A stretch of 10,632 nucleotides of DNA, taken from contig CAIVKT010000116.1 of the NCBI GenBank assembly GCA_903906615.1, forward strand, positions 1 through 10,632, given 5' to 3'. The stretch is from an uncultured Bacteroidota bacterium (GTDB lineage: Bacteria; Bacteroidota; Bacteroidia; Chitinophagales; Chitinophagaceae). The notes under the pieces are model-generated. The model was not told where the DNA came from, did no database searches, and saw nothing but the letters and a program-made list of their open reading frames with translations. Within the stretch, counting starts at the first letter, position 1; the number at the start of each line of letters is the position of its first letter. Position numbers and translations under genes: made by a program. Positions 1 through 7,523 of this stretch are shown here, piece by piece.

Positions 1-308
1 CAAAGGATGTAAAGCGCATAGCCACGCACCTGGATATGACCCCTAAGGAGTTTACTGCCAAATGGCTGGTCCAAGAAGAAGATGGCACCGATATGGTGAA
101 TAAGACACAACCCTGCCAGTTCCTGGTGGATAATATGTGCTCTATTTACGAGGTGCGCCCGGCCGACTGTGCCGAATTTCCGCACCACAACAAAAAACCT
201 TTTGACGCTTACAACGATACCTTTAAGAACAACCTCATCCATTGCCCTGCCACCCTTACTTTGGTAGACAGGCTGAAGAAAGTGGTAGAGAAAGAGTATG
301 AATGGTAG
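1..308 (+). CDS. YkgJ family cysteine cluster protein (partial, 5' end outside window)
   Basis: This is the C-terminal part of a cysteine-cluster protein of the YkgJ/UPF0153 type, thought to chelate zinc or iron; the cellular role is not established. The frame is open from base 3 to a TAG at 306-308, giving 101 visible residues, so the gene starts before the window. The stretch DVKRIATHLDMTPKEF, running across the first in-frame ATG at 36, is typical of the middle of the family, so that ATG is not the start. Four cysteines are visible, in PCQFL, MCSIYE, ADCAEFP and IHCPA. The CSIYE-x-RP-x-x-C arrangement is the family signature. The N-terminal CxxCC part would lie to the left. The brkB-like gene follows 34 bp downstream on the same strand and may be cotranscribed. 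The family call is firm; the function is not. Confidence 0.85.
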   Translation, partial: KDVKRIATHLDMTPKEFTAKWLVQEEDGTDMVNKTQPCQFLVDNMCSIYEVRPADCAEFPHHNKKPFDAYNDTFKNNLIHCPATLTLVDRLKKVVEKEYEW

Positions 309-342
309 GCTGAAAACCTTATTGTTGTAACTTCCCCGCGAT

Positions 343-1272
343 ATGGTAGCTAAGTTCCGCATATTTTTTAGCCTCATCCAAGATGCAGCAAATGAATTTG
401 TGGACAACTATGCGACAAAGCTCAGCGCTTCGCTCGCCTACTATACTATATTTTCCATAGGCCCGCTGCTGCTGGTCATCATCACTATACTTGGTTTTTT
501 TTATAAGAAGGCTACTGCTGAAGTGTTTGAAAAGGTGAGCGCCATCATCGGCCAGTCGGCAGCCACAGAACTGCAAAGTGTGCTGGAGAATATGAGCAAA
601 CAAACCAACACTACATTATTCGGCATCATTGGTGTTTTGGTGTTCATCTTCGGAGCCACCGGTATTTTTTCGGAGATACAAACCTCTATCAATTACCTGT
701 GGTCTATCAAAGCAAAGCCTAAGAGAAGCTGGCTCAAATATATTACCGACCGCCTGCTTTCGCTGGTGCTGGTCATTGGCCTGGGCTTCCTGATGCTGGT
801 AACTATAGTTGCCAACCTGCTCATAGATCTTTTATCCGGGCGCATAGAATCTTTCCTGGGTACGGGCCACATAGGGCTTATAAAAATGGGCAATCTCGCG
901 TTGCTCTTCGTGGTGGTCACTTTTGTATTTGCCGTTATTTTTAAAGTGCTGCCCGATGCCACCATTAAGTGGAAAGATGCATTCATAGGGGCTGTATTCA
1001 CGGGTATTCTTTTTCTTATCGGCAAGTTCCTCATCGCCTACTACCTCGGGCTGTCCAAGAGCATCAGCGCCTATGGCGCAGCCACATCTGTTATACTGGT
1101 ACTTACCTGGGTCTATTATTCGGCCATGATCTTGTACTTCGGTGCAGTGTTTACAGAGGTTTATGCCAAAAGATATGGTGGTGGTGTTGTTGTCAGCAGC
1201 TCGGCTGTCCATATTGTGAACCATGAAAGCAGGCTTCCGCACAAGGCGCATACGCTGCCTGATAATGAATAG
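343..1272 (+). CDS. YihY/virulence factor BrkB family inner membrane protein
   Basis: A 309-residue polytopic inner membrane protein of the YihY/BrkB family (formerly mis-called RNase BN), whose biochemical role is unsettled; some members are proposed transporters. Hydrophobic segments are seen at about 30-54, 91-112, 137-161, 182-201, 212-234 and 246-271, giving the six helices usual for the family. Family hallmarks are the SASLAYYTIFSIGPLL start of the first helix, the LPDATIKWKDAFIGA block before helix five, and SAYGAATSVILVLTWVYYS in helix six. The C-terminal tail of about 35 residues is polar and probably cytoplasmic. ATG at 343 is chosen because it starts the usual short basic N terminus; no clear Shine-Dalgarno precedes it. 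It lies 34 bp after the YkgJ-like gene. Its TAG stop (1270-1272) directly abuts the stop codon of the convergent flippase gene. Confidence 0.9.
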   Translation: MVAKFRIFFSLIQDAANEFVDNYATKLSASLAYYTIFSIGPLLLVIITILGFFYKKATAEVFEKVSAIIGQSAATELQSVLENMSKQTNTTLFGIIGVLVFIFGATGIFSEIQTSINYLWSIKAKPKRSWLKYITDRLLSLVLVIGLGFLMLVTIVANLLIDLLSGRIESFLGTGHIGLIKMGNLALLFVVVTFVFAVIFKVLPDATIKWKDAFIGAVFTGILFLIGKFLIAYYLGLSKSISAYGAATSVILVLTWVYYSAMILYFGAVFTEVYAKRYGGGVVVSSSAVHIVNHESRLPHKAHTLPDNE

Positions 1273-2742
1273 CTATTGTATACCCAGTTTTTTACCGGCC
1301 AGCTGCCTGATGCTCTTTATAGAAATGAAACGGAAGACGAACATCAGCAACATACATATTGCTCCAAAGATAAGTAGCTGCACCACCCACGAAATGCCGG
1401 GCAATATATGCACCACACCATAAGCCAGCGCTACCACCAGCGCCATATACCCTGCATGCGCCAGCGCCCACCTGGCATTAAAGGAAAGACGTGCCGTGCG
1501 TGAAGCGAAGTACATAAAACAGAGCGACATGGCTGTCTGTGTAAAGAAAGAAATAACCGCACCGGCAACTGCCTCGTAGCGTGGAATGAAGTAGAGATTG
1601 AGCACTACATTCACTACCACGCCGCCAAAGGCTATCATGTTCATTATCCGCATACTGCCATTGGCGGTGAGCAGGGTAGAGTACACATACATCAGGCACC
1701 AGGCAGGGAAAGAAGCGATGAGCCAGGCGAAAACCACATTGTATTCGGGATTGGCTGTGCTACCTTTCTGGTATAGCAGGTGCATGATGGACGCACTGTA
1801 AAAAACACCCGCTACAGCTACTATTACCGACAGCGGCAACATCATATTTACCGACAGCTTTACTATAGGCTGCACATTTTCTCTTTGAGACAACATGCGG
1901 CCAAACATGGGCAGCAGCATGGTGGCAAACATCAACCCGAACATGTTGGTCTGGTCCAGCAGGCGAAAGGCAGCAGCCCATATACCTGCCTGTTCCTTGC
2001 CATCGCGGCACATGCGCTCTATCAGCATCACATCTACCCGGTTGTATACCGACATCTGGAAGATGAGCAGCGCATATGGAAAGCTCTGCTTCACGATAGA
2101 GAAAATAACCTTGCGGTCGAGTGTAAAGCGCAGGCGCACTTTGCCAATCCTTCTCAGTACGAGGTAACCCACAATGGCTGCTACCAGGTAGCTGATGATC
2201 TGCGTAAGCACGAACCACTCTATACGGAAATGGGCAGCTGTATAAGACCAGTGGAGCAGGAATCCGCAGATGATGATCATTAACAGCTTATCGGTAATTG
2301 ATATGATACCGTCTGTTTTGAATTTATGCAGCGCCACTATATTGCTGCGAAAAAAAGATACTAAGGAATTGAGCGCCTGTATAAGCAGTACGCCAATCAG
2401 TAGCGACAGCTCCCAGCCCTTGTAGCCCAGCAGCATACCCCACGCATACGCAAGTGCCATATATATGACCGTAAACACCAGCCTTGCCGAGAACATGGAC
2501 GGGAATATCTCCGGCAGCTTATCGGGGTTTTGGGCTATGGTACGGGTATTATAATTGGTGATGCCGAAATCGAGTATCACAGAGAAGATGATAGACAGGC
2601 TTAACAAAGGTGCATAGGTGCCATATATCTTTTCGCCGACCCTTATTTGCACCACACGGTCTATAAAAAGTACCCATATAGGCTTCACCAACACATTTAC
2701 TGCGATAACAAAAAGGATATTTTTTACAAAAAAACGGCGCAT
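1273..2742 (-). CDS. Polysaccharide flippase, MOP superfamily (Wzx/oligosaccharide translocase-like)
   Basis: A 489-residue integral membrane protein, hydrophobic along nearly its whole length, with the size and about 12-14 helices expected of the Wzx/RfbX polysaccharide exporters of the MOP superfamily. Such proteins flip lipid-linked oligosaccharides across the inner membrane. The N-terminal region fits: a helix from about residue 8, then VLDFGITNYNTRTIAQN, the usual D-FG-(L/I)-x-x-Y-x-x-R-x-IA-x-N pattern after helix two. The frame can be extended to a TTG at 2760, but I choose ATG at 2742 because MRRFFVKN gives the normal short basic N terminus. It diverges from the glycosyltransferase gene across 54 bp, which supports a role in making a surface glycan. 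The substrate cannot be told. No Wzy-like polymerase is in the window. Confidence 0.85.
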   Translation of the reverse strand: MRRFFVKNILFVIAVNVLVKPIWVLFIDRVVQIRVGEKIYGTYAPLLSLSIIFSVILDFGITNYNTRTIAQNPDKLPEIFPSMFSARLVFTVIYMALAYAWGMLLGYKGWELSLLIGVLLIQALNSLVSFFRSNIVALHKFKTDGIISITDKLLMIIICGFLLHWSYTAAHFRIEWFVLTQIISYLVAAIVGYLVLRRIGKVRLRFTLDRKVIFSIVKQSFPYALLIFQMSVYNRVDVMLIERMCRDGKEQAGIWAAAFRLLDQTNMFGLMFATMLLPMFGRMLSQRENVQPIVKLSVNMMLPLSVIVAVAGVFYSASIMHLLYQKGSTANPEYNVVFAWLIASFPAWCLMYVYSTLLTANGSMRIMNMIAFGGVVVNVVLNLYFIPRYEAVAGAVISFFTQTAMSLCFMYFASRTARLSFNARWALAHAGYMALVVALAYGVVHILPGISWVVQLLIFGAICMLLMFVFRFISIKSIRQLAGKKLGIQ

Positions 2743-2776
2743 CTCAATAATAAACGACAATAAAGCAGTAAAGTTA

Positions 2777-2784
2777 TATTTTTG
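2777..2784 (+). promoter_or_regulatory. Possible Bacteroidota -7 element for the glycosyltransferase
   Basis: TATTTTTG matches the -7 consensus TAnnTTTG exactly and ends 12 bases before the ATG at 2797, which would give a very short leader. No TTG is found at the expected -33 position, so this may be chance in an A/T-rich spacer. Confidence 0.3.
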
Positions 2785-2796
2785 CCGTCACAAGAT

Positions 2797-3921
2797 ATGC
2801 GAATTGCTGTAAATACACGGTTACTGCTCAAGGGGAAGCTGGAAGGTATAGGTTGGTTTACTTATCAAACCCTGGAACGAATAGTAAAGGATCATCCTGA
2901 ACATGAGTTCTTCTTCTTCTTCGACAGGCCCTATGACCCCGCTTTTGTTTTCGCCCCCAATGTTACGCCTGTTGTGGTACATCCGCAGGCAAGGCACCCC
3001 ATTTTATTTTACATCTGGTTTGAGTGGAGCATACCCGCTATGCTGCGCAAGTATAAGATAGACCTCTTTCTTTCGCCCGACAGCTATATGTCGCTCAGCA
3101 CTAAAGTGCCTACCTACTTGGTCATACACGACCTGGCATTTGAGCATTATCCTGAGCACTTTGTACTCAGCCACAGGCTTTACTGGACTCATTACTCCCC
3201 CCTGTTTGCCCGCAAAGCTTGCCGCATAGCCACCGTATCCACTTTTTCTAAAAACGACATCAGCAAGTGCTATGGTATAGCGCCTGATAAAATAGATGTG
3301 GTATACAACGGTGCGCATGATGAATACAAACCTCTAAATCCTATAGAGCGGGAAGAAGTAAAGAAACATTACGCCGACGGCTGCGAGTATTTTGTATTCG
3401 CAGGAGCATTGCATCCCCGCAAAAACATTGTGAACCTGCTCAAAGCTTTCGTGGCCTTCAAGCAGCGGCAGCGCACCAATATGAAGCTGGTGATAGCAGG
3501 CCGCCCTGCGTGGAAATATGATGAAGTAGAGCAGATGCGCGCCACCATGCCCTTTAAAGAGGACGTGAAGTGGGTGGGCTATATGAATGTAGATGAGCTG
3601 TCGAAGGTCATAGGCGGTGCATACGCGCTGGTCTATGCTTCCCTGTTCGAGGGCTTTGGCATACCTATACTGGAAGCCCTGCAATGCGATGTGCCTGCCA
3701 TAGTGAGCAATACATCCTCTATGCCGGAAGTGGCAGGAGATGCTGCGCTGCTTGTAGACCCGGCAGACCCCGCAGATATAGCGGACAAAATGCACAAAAT
3801 ATATAAAGACGAGGCTTTGCGCAATAAGCTCATTGTTCATGCGCGGGAGCAGATCAAAAAGTTTGACTGGAACAAATCCGCCGAACGGCTTTGGGACAGC
3901 ATGATGAAATGTGTAGAATAG
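2797..3921 (+). CDS. Glycosyltransferase family 4 (GT-B fold, MtfB-like)
   Basis: A 374-residue retaining glycosyltransferase of the GT-B fold, transferring a sugar (often mannose or a related hexose in this subgroup) from a nucleotide donor to a growing glycan at the cytoplasmic face of the inner membrane. The N-terminal acceptor domain starts with MRIAVNTRLL and a glycine loop (LEGIGWFT). The C-terminal donor domain opens at GALHPRKN, whose Arg208 and Lys209 are the usual phosphate-binding pair. It carries the EX7E motif as Glu285 and Glu293 (EGFGIPILE). The frame opens at a TTG at 2782, but ATG at 2797 is better: the TTG lies within a possible -7 element and the ATG gives the family's normal first strand. 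It diverges from the flippase, suggesting a shared surface polysaccharide, and ends inside a strong hairpin terminator. Donor and acceptor are unknown. Confidence 0.93.
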   Translation: MRIAVNTRLLLKGKLEGIGWFTYQTLERIVKDHPEHEFFFFFDRPYDPAFVFAPNVTPVVVHPQARHPILFYIWFEWSIPAMLRKYKIDLFLSPDSYMSLSTKVPTYLVIHDLAFEHYPEHFVLSHRLYWTHYSPLFARKACRIATVSTFSKNDISKCYGIAPDKIDVVYNGAHDEYKPLNPIEREEVKKHYADGCEYFVFAGALHPRKNIVNLLKAFVAFKQRQRTNMKLVIAGRPAWKYDEVEQMRATMPFKEDVKWVGYMNVDELSKVIGGAYALVYASLFEGFGIPILEALQCDVPAIVSNTSSMPEVAGDAALLVDPADPADIADKMHKIYKDEALRNKLIVHAREQIKKFDWNKSAERLWDSMMKCVE

Positions 3922-3953
3922 AAAATGCCCCGTATTCCGGGGCATTTTCTATT
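3917..3953. terminator. Bidirectional intrinsic terminator
   Basis: A perfect inverted repeat: the left arm at 3917-3932 pairs over 16 bp with 3938-3953 around the 5-base loop TATTC. The core is GC-rich (TGCCCCG / CGGGGCA) and is flanked by an A-rich arm on the left and a T-rich arm on the right, so it can work on both strands. The TAG of the glycosyltransferase (3919-3921) lies in the left arm. The SGNH hydrolase gene ends 18 bp to the right on the other strand. Confidence 0.9.
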
Positions 3954-3970
3954 AAAGGACATTATCTCTG

Positions 3971-5362
3971 CTATGGGAAATTTACCCCGTGGTATTTATT
4001 CGCATCCACCTGCGGAACGGTAGAACCGTATTTAGCATTAATGGTAGTGATGATCTTGTTAGCTATCAAAGCATAGCCACGTTGTGTGAGGTGTATACCA
4101 TCCAATGAAAAAGCACCACCTGTTACAAACTGCGCATTGTACTTAATACCATTGTAAGTAATACCCGAATTGAGGGTAGAGAGGTATGACTGCATATCCA
4201 CGTAAGCCAGGTTGTGGCGGGTAGCTTCGTACTGTATAAAGTTGTTGTATGAAGTTGTTGCCGCACGAATATTCTGTATCTCATCAGTGGTGAGCACATA
4301 TTGCTGTTTTATAGGTACCAGGCTGCCCCAATGGCTACAGGTAATGCTGTCTTGCGGCACATTAAGTAATATCAGCTCACCCGGCACTGCCTGGCGCACG
4401 CCATTATTGTCTTGTATGATAAAGTAATTAGCCCCTACCTGGAATACGATCTTATTGAGGTTGCCCCATATCGCATTCAGGGTATCTGCCTGGCCCTGGC
4501 GGGTCAATACCAAACCATTTGCAGGTACTGTGGTAAAGAAAGGAACACTGGTGATATCGGGGATGTTAATGAGCGCGCCACCTGCGCCGGTGCTGATCGC
4601 TACATTCAATGCCTTATCATACAGCGAATCAAAAACATTGTATGGGGTAATATCGTTTGTATTATATAAACCTGTACCCGGAATAAGTGGTAAAGCATTG
4701 CCTGTGCCATTGCCTACGCCACCTGCGGTAGCATAACCCAGCACATCATTAGCGCCCAGCCACATGGTGAAGAAGGTAGGGTATAAATTACCTACTCTGT
4801 ACTGTAGTTCATCCAGCGGTGAGCCAACCGGGTTATGGTAAAACCTGGCGGCATATGGATTAGAGTAAGGACTTGCGGGGTTGCCATAACCGGCAACGGC
4901 ATAATCAGCTACACGAATACCGGGAACACCTATATTATTGATCTGCCCGTTATTGGTAGTTGCGGTATAAGTAGCATCTGCGGTGTTCAATGTCCAGTTA
5001 GGAAAACTGATCGGCCCAAGCGATGAATCGGCGGAGTCGCAGGCGTTATAGGTCATTCCCAATATATACTTAGGGCCGGGAAATCCATTGTCGCTGGTGA
5101 GCAGCGGCTGTATGAATTGTCCCTTTGCGCCATGTACACCCTGTACCAGCGAGAATTGCTCGAACAGTCTTTCCGGGTAAGAGTTCAACTGGCCGGAAAC
5201 GGTAAGGCTGCCATCGGTATAACCGGCGGTAAGCGAGTTGCCTATGGCCATGTAATTGGAGAAATCGGCAGTACCGGATGTCGGGGGTGTGGTAATATTT
5301 ACACTGGGCTTGCACGAAGCGAATAAAAGTGCGAACGAGCCAATGATATATATTTTTCTCAT
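3971..5362 (-). CDS. SGNH/GDSL hydrolase family lipoprotein
   Basis: A 463-residue predicted esterase or lipase of the SGNH fold, probably lipid-anchored. The N terminus (MRKIYIIGSFALLFASC) is a lipoprotein signal peptide with Cys17 as the likely lipidated residue. Catalytic blocks are visible in order: block I GNSLTAG with nucleophile Ser43; a block II glycine in GVPG (145-148); block III GAND (203-206) with Asn205; and block V DGIH with Asp421 and His424. It is longer than a minimal SGNH domain (about 200 residues), with a large insertion between blocks III and V. The frame extends to a GTG at 5401 that would overlap the porin gene. ATG at 5362 is chosen because it starts the signal peptide, 19 bp after the porin stop. 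The pair is very likely one operon. No acidic residues follow Cys17, so a surface-export signal is not evident. The natural substrate is unknown. Confidence 0.88.
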   Translation of the reverse strand: MRKIYIIGSFALLFASCKPSVNITTPPTSGTADFSNYMAIGNSLTAGYTDGSLTVSGQLNSYPERLFEQFSLVQGVHGAKGQFIQPLLTSDNGFPGPKYILGMTYNACDSADSSLGPISFPNWTLNTADATYTATTNNGQINNIGVPGIRVADYAVAGYGNPASPYSNPYAARFYHNPVGSPLDELQYRVGNLYPTFFTMWLGANDVLGYATAGGVGNGTGNALPLIPGTGLYNTNDITPYNVFDSLYDKALNVAISTGAGGALINIPDITSVPFFTTVPANGLVLTRQGQADTLNAIWGNLNKIVFQVGANYFIIQDNNGVRQAVPGELILLNVPQDSITCSHWGSLVPIKQQYVLTTDEIQNIRAATTSYNNFIQYEATRHNLAYVDMQSYLSTLNSGITYNGIKYNAQFVTGGAFSLDGIHLTQRGYALIANKIITTINAKYGSTVPQVDANKYHGVNFP

Positions 5363-5381
5363 CGTAAAAATTTTATCGTTT

Positions 5382-6608
5382 TTAGAAATTATAGTAAACA
5401 CCTATGCCCGGCGTAGCAGCCTGCGTCTGGTATGTGCCGTTAAAATTACCATAGTCATAGGTAGCATTCCGCTTCACACCCATAGTGCCTTCAAATGCAG
5501 CTATTACAGTAAATCTTGGTAATGGCTTTACAGTAACACCACAGGAAAGTATGATCCGGTCTGCATCCGGAAGTTCCGGTGAAACAAAGCCATCCGGAAC
5601 AGGTGTTGGGTCATATGCAGCGCCCGCCATTACAGATACAACTTTGCTGATCTTGTAGCAGCCGCCGAGCCTTGGGGTCCAGGTGTTTTTGTAATGCCTT
5701 GGGGCGTGCATATTTTGCAGCGCAGATGTTTGTGTTGCAAAATTGATCTTTAAAGAATCATAAGAATTCCAGCCTGTGTAGTTGAGGTCGAACTGTAACG
5801 TAAGATTATCCGTTGGCCTGATGCCGATACCAACTGTGGCAACCTGGGGAAGCGGCAACCTTGTTTCAAAAGTAGTATTGGGGAAAGAAGAGGCCAATGA
5901 ATTAGGCACTGTGAAGGTAGCCTGGCCACCGCTGATGTTCATATTCACCTGCGAGCGGTAAGTAAGCCCCACCTGTATACGGTCTGATACCTTGAGGTGC
6001 GCTCCCAGGTTGAAGCCCACACCGTTCGCTGTACCATGCAGGTGCGCCTGGCCCGATGTGTCGTCTTTACCCACAGGTAAAGCATTGGTAAGATCAAACG
6101 AGCCCGTTGCATAAATGAAACCACCACCTACTGATAAGAAATCACTTACACGGTAGCTGACCGTTGGCTGTATAAAAGTAGCATTCAGGTTGATGGACTC
6201 TACAAGGTAACGGCCCGACCAGTTGTTCTGATCGCTCCAGTCAAGCCCGATGCCTGCAGCGGTATATACACCGAGGCCCAGCGCGAAACGGCTGCCTTCC
6301 TGTATAGGGCCACCAATGTACACCGCAAATGGTGTAAATGTTTGCTGCTTTGAGATACCTGTCTCGCCGTTGTAATTACCATAGGCCACACGTGGCATTA
6401 TGAAATCCATATCGGCATAAACCTGAATGCCTTTCAGCCGCGCAAGCCCACCCGGGTTGTAATATATTGTAGAGGCATCCCACGGCCATGCTGCTCCCGT
6501 GCCACCCATGGCCAACTGCCTTAACCCTTGCAGATTGAGCTCGTAGCCCGCACCAAAAGAGGTCATCGCCGATAATAATAATGAGGCTGCTAATAACTGT
6601 TTCTTCAT
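5382..6608 (-). CDS. OmpP1/FadL family outer membrane transporter
   Basis: A 408-residue outer membrane beta-barrel of the FadL/OmpP1/TodX family, which lets hydrophobic compounds such as long-chain fatty acids or aromatics enter through a lateral opening. A Sec signal peptide covers residues 1-20 (likely cut after SFGA). Next come the N-terminal plug segment (ELNLQGLRQLAMGGTGAA, 23-40) and the family's NP motif (Asn51-Pro52-Gly53). The block YDPTPVPDGFVSPELPDADR (332-351) is typical of Bacteroidota members, and the chain ends in aromatic GVYYNF, as barrels recognised by the BAM complex do. The ATG at 6608 is well supported by the signal peptide. The gene leads a probable operon with the SGNH lipoprotein downstream, so the transported compound may be a product of that esterase; this is inference. 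Substrate specificity cannot be read from the sequence. Confidence 0.92.
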   Translation of the reverse strand: MKKQLLAASLLLSAMTSFGAGYELNLQGLRQLAMGGTGAAWPWDASTIYYNPGGLARLKGIQVYADMDFIMPRVAYGNYNGETGISKQQTFTPFAVYIGGPIQEGSRFALGLGVYTAAGIGLDWSDQNNWSGRYLVESINLNATFIQPTVSYRVSDFLSVGGGFIYATGSFDLTNALPVGKDDTSGQAHLHGTANGVGFNLGAHLKVSDRIQVGLTYRSQVNMNISGGQATFTVPNSLASSFPNTTFETRLPLPQVATVGIGIRPTDNLTLQFDLNYTGWNSYDSLKINFATQTSALQNMHAPRHYKNTWTPRLGGCYKISKVVSVMAGAAYDPTPVPDGFVSPELPDADRIILSCGVTVKPLPRFTVIAAFEGTMGVKRNATYDYGNFNGTYQTQAATPGIGVYYNF

Positions 6609-6715
6609 AAAGAAAATCGTTAAAAAATCAAAAGATCGTATTACTGCTTACTGATTAATTGGTCAAGGTATGGTGAAATCGCTATAAAAACAATACTTCG
6701 CCATAAATTCCCTCA

Positions 6716-6747
6716 CAAATATAGTTCCTATCCCACAGCAATACCAA
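6716..6747 (-). promoter_or_regulatory. Predicted promoter of the porin-SGNH operon
   Basis: On the minus strand TTG (6747-6745) is followed after 21 bases by TATATTTG (6723-6716), an exact match to the Bacteroidota -7 consensus TAnnTTTG with about the right spacing to the -33 element. Transcription would start near 6709, leaving an A/T-rich leader of about 100 bases before the porin ATG. The -33 part lies inside the 3' end of comF. Confidence 0.5.
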
Positions 6748-7435
6748 TGGTTGCGAGGCTTATTTTTACCTCATTCCCTTTCAGCAATACCAGTGCGCAG
6801 GCTTCTAATGTAGCACCGGTGGTCAGTACATCATCGCATATCAATATATGTTTGCCCTGTATTTCGGACATATTTCTTACTGCAAAAGCCCCATCCATAT
6901 TGTCTATACGCTGTGCGCGGGTCTTATGTGTTTGGCTTTCTGTATCCTTTACCCGGTATAATACCCCATCATTTACAGGGATATTAACCTTTTCGCTTAT
7001 ACCTTCCGCTATCAGCAGGCTTTGATTATAGCCACGGCTGGCTTTTTTGGCCTCATGCAGCGGCACGGGAATGATCATATCCACGGTAGAGATCCATCCC
7101 ACATCCTGCAAAACACCGCCGAACTGCCTGCCCAGGAACATACCTATCTCCTGCTTGCCGGCATACTTGAGGCCATGCAGCAGGTGTTGCAACAATCCAT
7201 CAGTTGTAAAATAAGCATACGATGCCGCCCCCACGAACGCGATACGGCCCGCAAAACGCAAGGCAGCCTCATTATCCTCCTGTTGCTGATCGCCGATTTC
7301 GGGCAGTTGCAGGCAGCACCCCACACACAATATTTCCTCTTCCTTCAACAACGGCTGGCTACAGCCCTCGCACAGACGGGGGTAGAACAAATGGCTGATG
7401 CCCTGCCGCAACTGTTGCAGCATTTTGCCCCCCAT
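6728..7435 (-). CDS. comF: ComF family protein (phosphoribosyltransferase-like)
   Basis: A 235-residue ComF/GntX-type protein, cytoplasmic. In transformable bacteria ComFC is needed to take up DNA into the cytoplasm; homologues occur widely in species not known to be competent. A four-cysteine zinc-binding motif lies near the N terminus (Cys22, Cys25, Cys37, Cys40). The phosphoribosyltransferase fold carries the PRPP-binding loop ICDDVLTTGAT with Asp201 and Asp202, and the family blocks PVPLHEAKKASRGYNQ and KTRAQRIDN are present. The start is uncertain: TTG 7459, ATG 7435 and ATG 7423 are all in frame. ATG 7435 is given here; ATG 7423 is almost as good and is preceded by a G-rich run. No other competence gene is in the window. 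The gene diverges from the dipeptide epimerase. Confidence 0.88.
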   Translation of the reverse strand: MGGKMLQQLRQGISHLFYPRLCEGCSQPLLKEEEILCVGCCLQLPEIGDQQQEDNEAALRFAGRIAFVGAASYAYFTTDGLLQHLLHGLKYAGKQEIGMFLGRQFGGVLQDVGWISTVDMIIPVPLHEAKKASRGYNQSLLIAEGISEKVNIPVNDGVLYRVKDTESQTHKTRAQRIDNMDGAFAVRNMSEIQGKHILICDDVLTTGATLEACALVLLKGNEVKISLATIGIAVG

Positions 7436-7490
7436 TGTTGATGTTTTGCCTGTAGCCAAGTTATTTCAGCATAAAGATGTTTACCGTTAG

Positions 7491-7523
7491 CAAAAATAGT
7501 CGCATTTTTAACGAATGTTACAA
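7491..7523 (-). promoter_or_regulatory. Possible promoter of comF
   Basis: TATTTTTG on the minus strand (7498-7491) matches TAnnTTTG exactly and lies 55 bases before the ATG at 7435. A TTG (7523-7521) stands 22 bases upstream, slightly more than the usual 19-21. That TTG lies inside the first codons of the divergent epimerase gene. Confidence 0.4.

Noticed and set aside
3334..3945. A 203-codon open frame on the minus strand opposite the glycosyltransferase
   Set aside because: It lies wholly within the shadow of a well-supported glycosyltransferase gene, runs through the terminator hairpin and shows no domain pattern.
5382..5401. A longer SGNH hydrolase starting at GTG 5401 and overlapping the porin gene
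   Set aside because: It would add 13 residues before the signal peptide. ATG 5362 gives a normal lipoprotein signal directly.
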